Shown here in pieces: positions 5,504 through 7,233 of a stretch of 7,233 bases of DNA (within the stretch, counting starts at the first letter, position 1; the number at the start of each line of letters is the position of its first letter). The translations under genes and the position numbers were made by a program. The notes beneath the pieces were generated by a model. The model had not been told where the DNA came from. It made no database searches and saw only the letters and a list, made by a program, of their open reading frames with translations. This DNA is from Bryobacterales bacterium (GTDB lineage Bacteria > Acidobacteriota > Terriglobia > Bryobacterales > Bryobacteraceae), in assembly GCA_009697495.1 (NCBI GenBank), contig SHUN01000141.1, forward strand, positions 1 through 7,233, written 5' to 3'.

Positions 5504-6270
5504 GTCTATTGGCGATTGACGGTCTTTGCTATTCCTACCCTGGGCGGGAGGGCGTGCTGCGCGGAATTACGGCTGTGGCCGCTGGACCGGAAGTAATCGC
5601 GATTGCCGGGCCCAATGGCGCGGGGAAATCCACGCTCCTCGACGTGCTGGCGGGACAAAAGACGCCCGCGGCCGGGACGTGTTTTCTCCAGGGCCGCGAC
5701 GCACTGACAATGGGCCGCGAGGAGCTTTGCCGGATCGTCGCGCACGTCCCGCAGACCATTCCTTCCGATGTTCCGTTCACCGTCGAAGAGGTAGTGCTGA
5801 CAGGGCGGATCCCATACGGGCGCGGCTTGTATGAGAACGATGACGACTTCGCGGCGATGGAGCTGGCGATTGAGCGGACGCGGCTGGAGGCATTTCGCGG
5901 ACGGCGTTATTCCACTCTGAGCGGCGGCGAGAAACAGCGAGTTCTCGTCGCGGCGGCGCTCTGCCAACAGGCGCCGATTCTACTCCTCGACGAGCCCAGC
6001 GCGCATTTGGATCCGGAGAACGAAGCGCTGCTGTGGGAATTGTTCGCATCGCTGCGGGACGCCGGGCATCTGATTCTGGTCGTGACGCACCACCTCGCCC
6101 TGGCCGCGCAAAACGCTGATCGCATTTGGCTGCTCGACGGCGGACGCCTCGCCGCCGATGGTCCGCCGCGCGATGCAATGCGCCCGGCCGATTTAGAGCG
6201 GGTCTTCCGTGTTCCTTTTCATTGGCACCAAAGCGCGGAAGGACGCGTGTTTTTGACCTATGGCCGGTGA
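5500..6270 (+). CDS. btuD: ABC transporter ATP-binding protein for corrinoid uptake (BtuD role)
   Basis: Starting at the GTG at 5500, which overlaps the preceding stop in a GTGA, the product has 256 residues. All ABC ATPase motifs are intact: Walker A GPNGAGKST (37-45), Q-loop VPQT with Q85, signature LSGGE (140-144), Walker B ILLLDE ending at D164-E165, D-loop AHLD (168-171) and the switch histidine in VVTHH (H197). Family: FepC/BtuD/HmuV. It hydrolyses ATP on the cytoplasmic face to drive the FecCD permease. The frame stays open upstream to 5362, but those codons lie inside the binding-protein gene and encode a low-complexity Gly/Arg-rich stretch; homology starts at SLLAIDGLCYSY, so the GTG is the sensible start. 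The 4-nt overlap with the binding protein and 11-nt overlap with the permease indicate one polycistron. Confidence 0.92.
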   Translation: MSLLAIDGLCYSYPGREGVLRGITAVAAGPEVIAIAGPNGAGKSTLLDVLAGQKTPAAGTCFLQGRDALTMGREELCRIVAHVPQTIPSDVPFTVEEVVLTGRIPYGRGLYENDDDFAAMELAIERTRLEAFRGRRYSTLSGGEKQRVLVAAALCQQAPILLLDEPSAHLDPENEALLWELFASLRDAGHLILVVTHHLALAAQNADRIWLLDGGRLAADGPPRDAMRPADLERVFRVPFHWHQSAEGRVFLTYGR

Positions 6271-7233
6271 TCTCCGAAACCGCGTGCGTTGGGTCCTCTT
6301 CGCGTCCATCCTCGCCGCGCTGGTGACGGCGGCGGTATGTCCATTTATCGGCGGTTCGGGCCTGGATTACGCCAAACTGTTTCGCCAGGAGTCGCCGGAC
6401 TGGAACATCTTCGTGAACCTCCGCGTCCCGCGAACGCTGCTGGCCTTGCTAACCGGCGCTGCATTGTCCGGAGCGGGCGCATTGTTCCAGGCCCTATTGC
6501 GCGACGCGCTGGCCACGCCATCCAGCCTGGGCGTTTCATCGGCCGCGTCGCTCGGCGCTGTCACCGCGATTGCGTTCTATCCCGGCGGCGACATGGGCTT
6601 CCCGCTGGTATGGGCCGCCGCGCTCGCCGGAGCCGGAGCGGTCATTGCCTTGGTGACCGCGCTCGGACATCTACGAAAGTTTTCGTCGTTCACGCTTTTG
6701 CTGACGGGGATCGCGGTGAACGGCATCTGCACGTCACTGATTTTGTTGCTTCACAGCCTGGCGGGAATCACCAAAAGCTTTCAAATTACGCACTGGCTGA
6801 TGGGCGGCGTGGACGCGATAGAGTTCCCCGTCCTCGGCGTCCTGGCGCTGGTGCTCGCGCCGGTATTTGTTTGGATGCTGCGGCTCTCGCGCGTCTTGAA
6901 CGTGATCTCCTACGGCGAGACGTGGGCGGCGGGGCGCGGCGTCGATTTCAAGCGCGTGACGTGGCAGGGCTTCGCCGCCGGCGCTTTAATCGTCGGCACA
7001 ACAACGGCGGTCACAGGGCCGATCGCATTCGTCGGGCTTCTTGTTCCGCATCTTCTACGGCGCATCGTCGGGCCGGATTATCGCGTGCTGATGCCGGCGT
7101 CCTTATTCGGCGGCGGGGCTTTTCTCGTAATCTGCGACACCATCTCCCGAAGCGCATTCGCGCCAATGGAGATCCCCGTCGGCGTGACCACCGCGCTCCT
7201 GGGCGGGCCGTTCTTCGTCTGGCTGCTGTGGTC
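6260..7233 (+). CDS. btuC: FecCD-family ABC permease for corrinoid uptake (BtuC role), 3' end cut by window edge
   Basis: The ATG at 6260 lies 11 nt inside the ATPase gene in another frame and opens a frame of 324 codons to the window edge. The product is very hydrophobic, with about nine or ten membrane helices expected. FecCD landmarks are NLRVPRTLLALLTGAALSGAG with LFQALLRD after it, ATPSSLGVSSAASLGA, the coupling-helix motif GETWAAGRGV (219-228, family form GExxAxxLG), and GPIAFVGLLVPHLLR starting at 253. The end EIPVGVTTALLGGPFFVWLLW is the usual C-terminus of this family, so only a few residues are missing. It forms a homodimer in the inner membrane with two ATPase subunits and receives substrate from the binding protein. 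No Shine-Dalgarno is obvious; translation is probably coupled to the ATPase gene. Confidence 0.92.
   Translation, partial: MAGDLRNRVRWVLFASILAALVTAAVCPFIGGSGLDYAKLFRQESPDWNIFVNLRVPRTLLALLTGAALSGAGALFQALLRDALATPSSLGVSSAASLGAVTAIAFYPGGDMGFPLVWAAALAGAGAVIALVTALGHLRKFSSFTLLLTGIAVNGICTSLILLLHSLAGITKSFQITHWLMGGVDAIEFPVLGVLALVLAPVFVWMLRLSRVLNVISYGETWAAGRGVDFKRVTWQGFAAGALIVGTTTAVTGPIAFVGLLVPHLLRRIVGPDYRVLMPASLFGGGAFLVICDTISRSAFAPMEIPVGVTTALLGGPFFVWLLW

Noticed and set aside
4661..7233. Ferric siderophore or haem transporter instead of B12
   Set aside because: These protein families overlap in sequence, but the strong cobalamin riboswitch directly upstream of the co-transcribed genes favours corrinoid uptake.
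1..7233. CRISPR arrays, insertion sequences, long direct repeats or rRNA/tRNA genes
   Set aside because: Reading both strands by eye I found no spaced repeats, transposase motifs, terminal inverted repeats or RNA genes beyond the riboswitch.

Overview
The window is GC-rich, tightly packed bacterial DNA, almost certainly from a Gram-negative chromosome with an outer membrane, since it encodes a TonB-dependent receptor. A SusC-like carboxypeptidase-regulatory domain at the front of that receptor, a BNR/YCF48-type secreted propeller, and what looks like the last dozen codons of a MacB/ADOP-type permease all suggest Acidobacteriota, perhaps the Bryobacter/Solibacter group. The taxonomic call is inference; no marker gene is present.

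Left part (1-1942). Two genes lie on the minus strand: a GAF-domain protein (1164-568) and, 7 nt downstream, a secreted Asp-box/YCF48-like propeller protein (560-1, cut by the window edge). Divergent to them is a class I SAM-dependent methyltransferase (1220-1942). The short region between the divergent genes carries one plausible -10 element per direction, each only 7-8 nt from the preferred start codon, so both genes may be transcribed without leaders.

Middle (1943-2228). The only sizeable non-coding stretch carries a relic of a permease 3' end on the minus strand, a weak hairpin followed by Ts, a possible extended -10 promoter, and a well-conserved cobalamin (B12) riboswitch with its B12 box at 2156-2172. 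A purine-rich ribosome binding site precedes the next gene. There is no U-tract terminator after the aptamer, so control is probably at translation initiation.

Right part (2229-7233). A B12-uptake operon follows under the riboswitch: a TonB-dependent outer-membrane receptor (BtuB role), a periplasmic binding protein (BtuF role), an ABC ATPase (BtuD role) and a FecCD permease (BtuC role, missing only its last residues at the window edge). The genes overlap by 1, 4 and 11 nt, implying translational coupling. Together they would carry corrinoid across the outer membrane, capture it in the periplasm and pump it through the inner membrane, with synthesis of the machinery shut down when cobalamin is plentiful. 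The system is a known type; the less usual points are the receptor's N-terminal domain, the pairing between the aptamer 3' strand and the ribosome binding site, the putative leaderless divergent pair and the permease relic.
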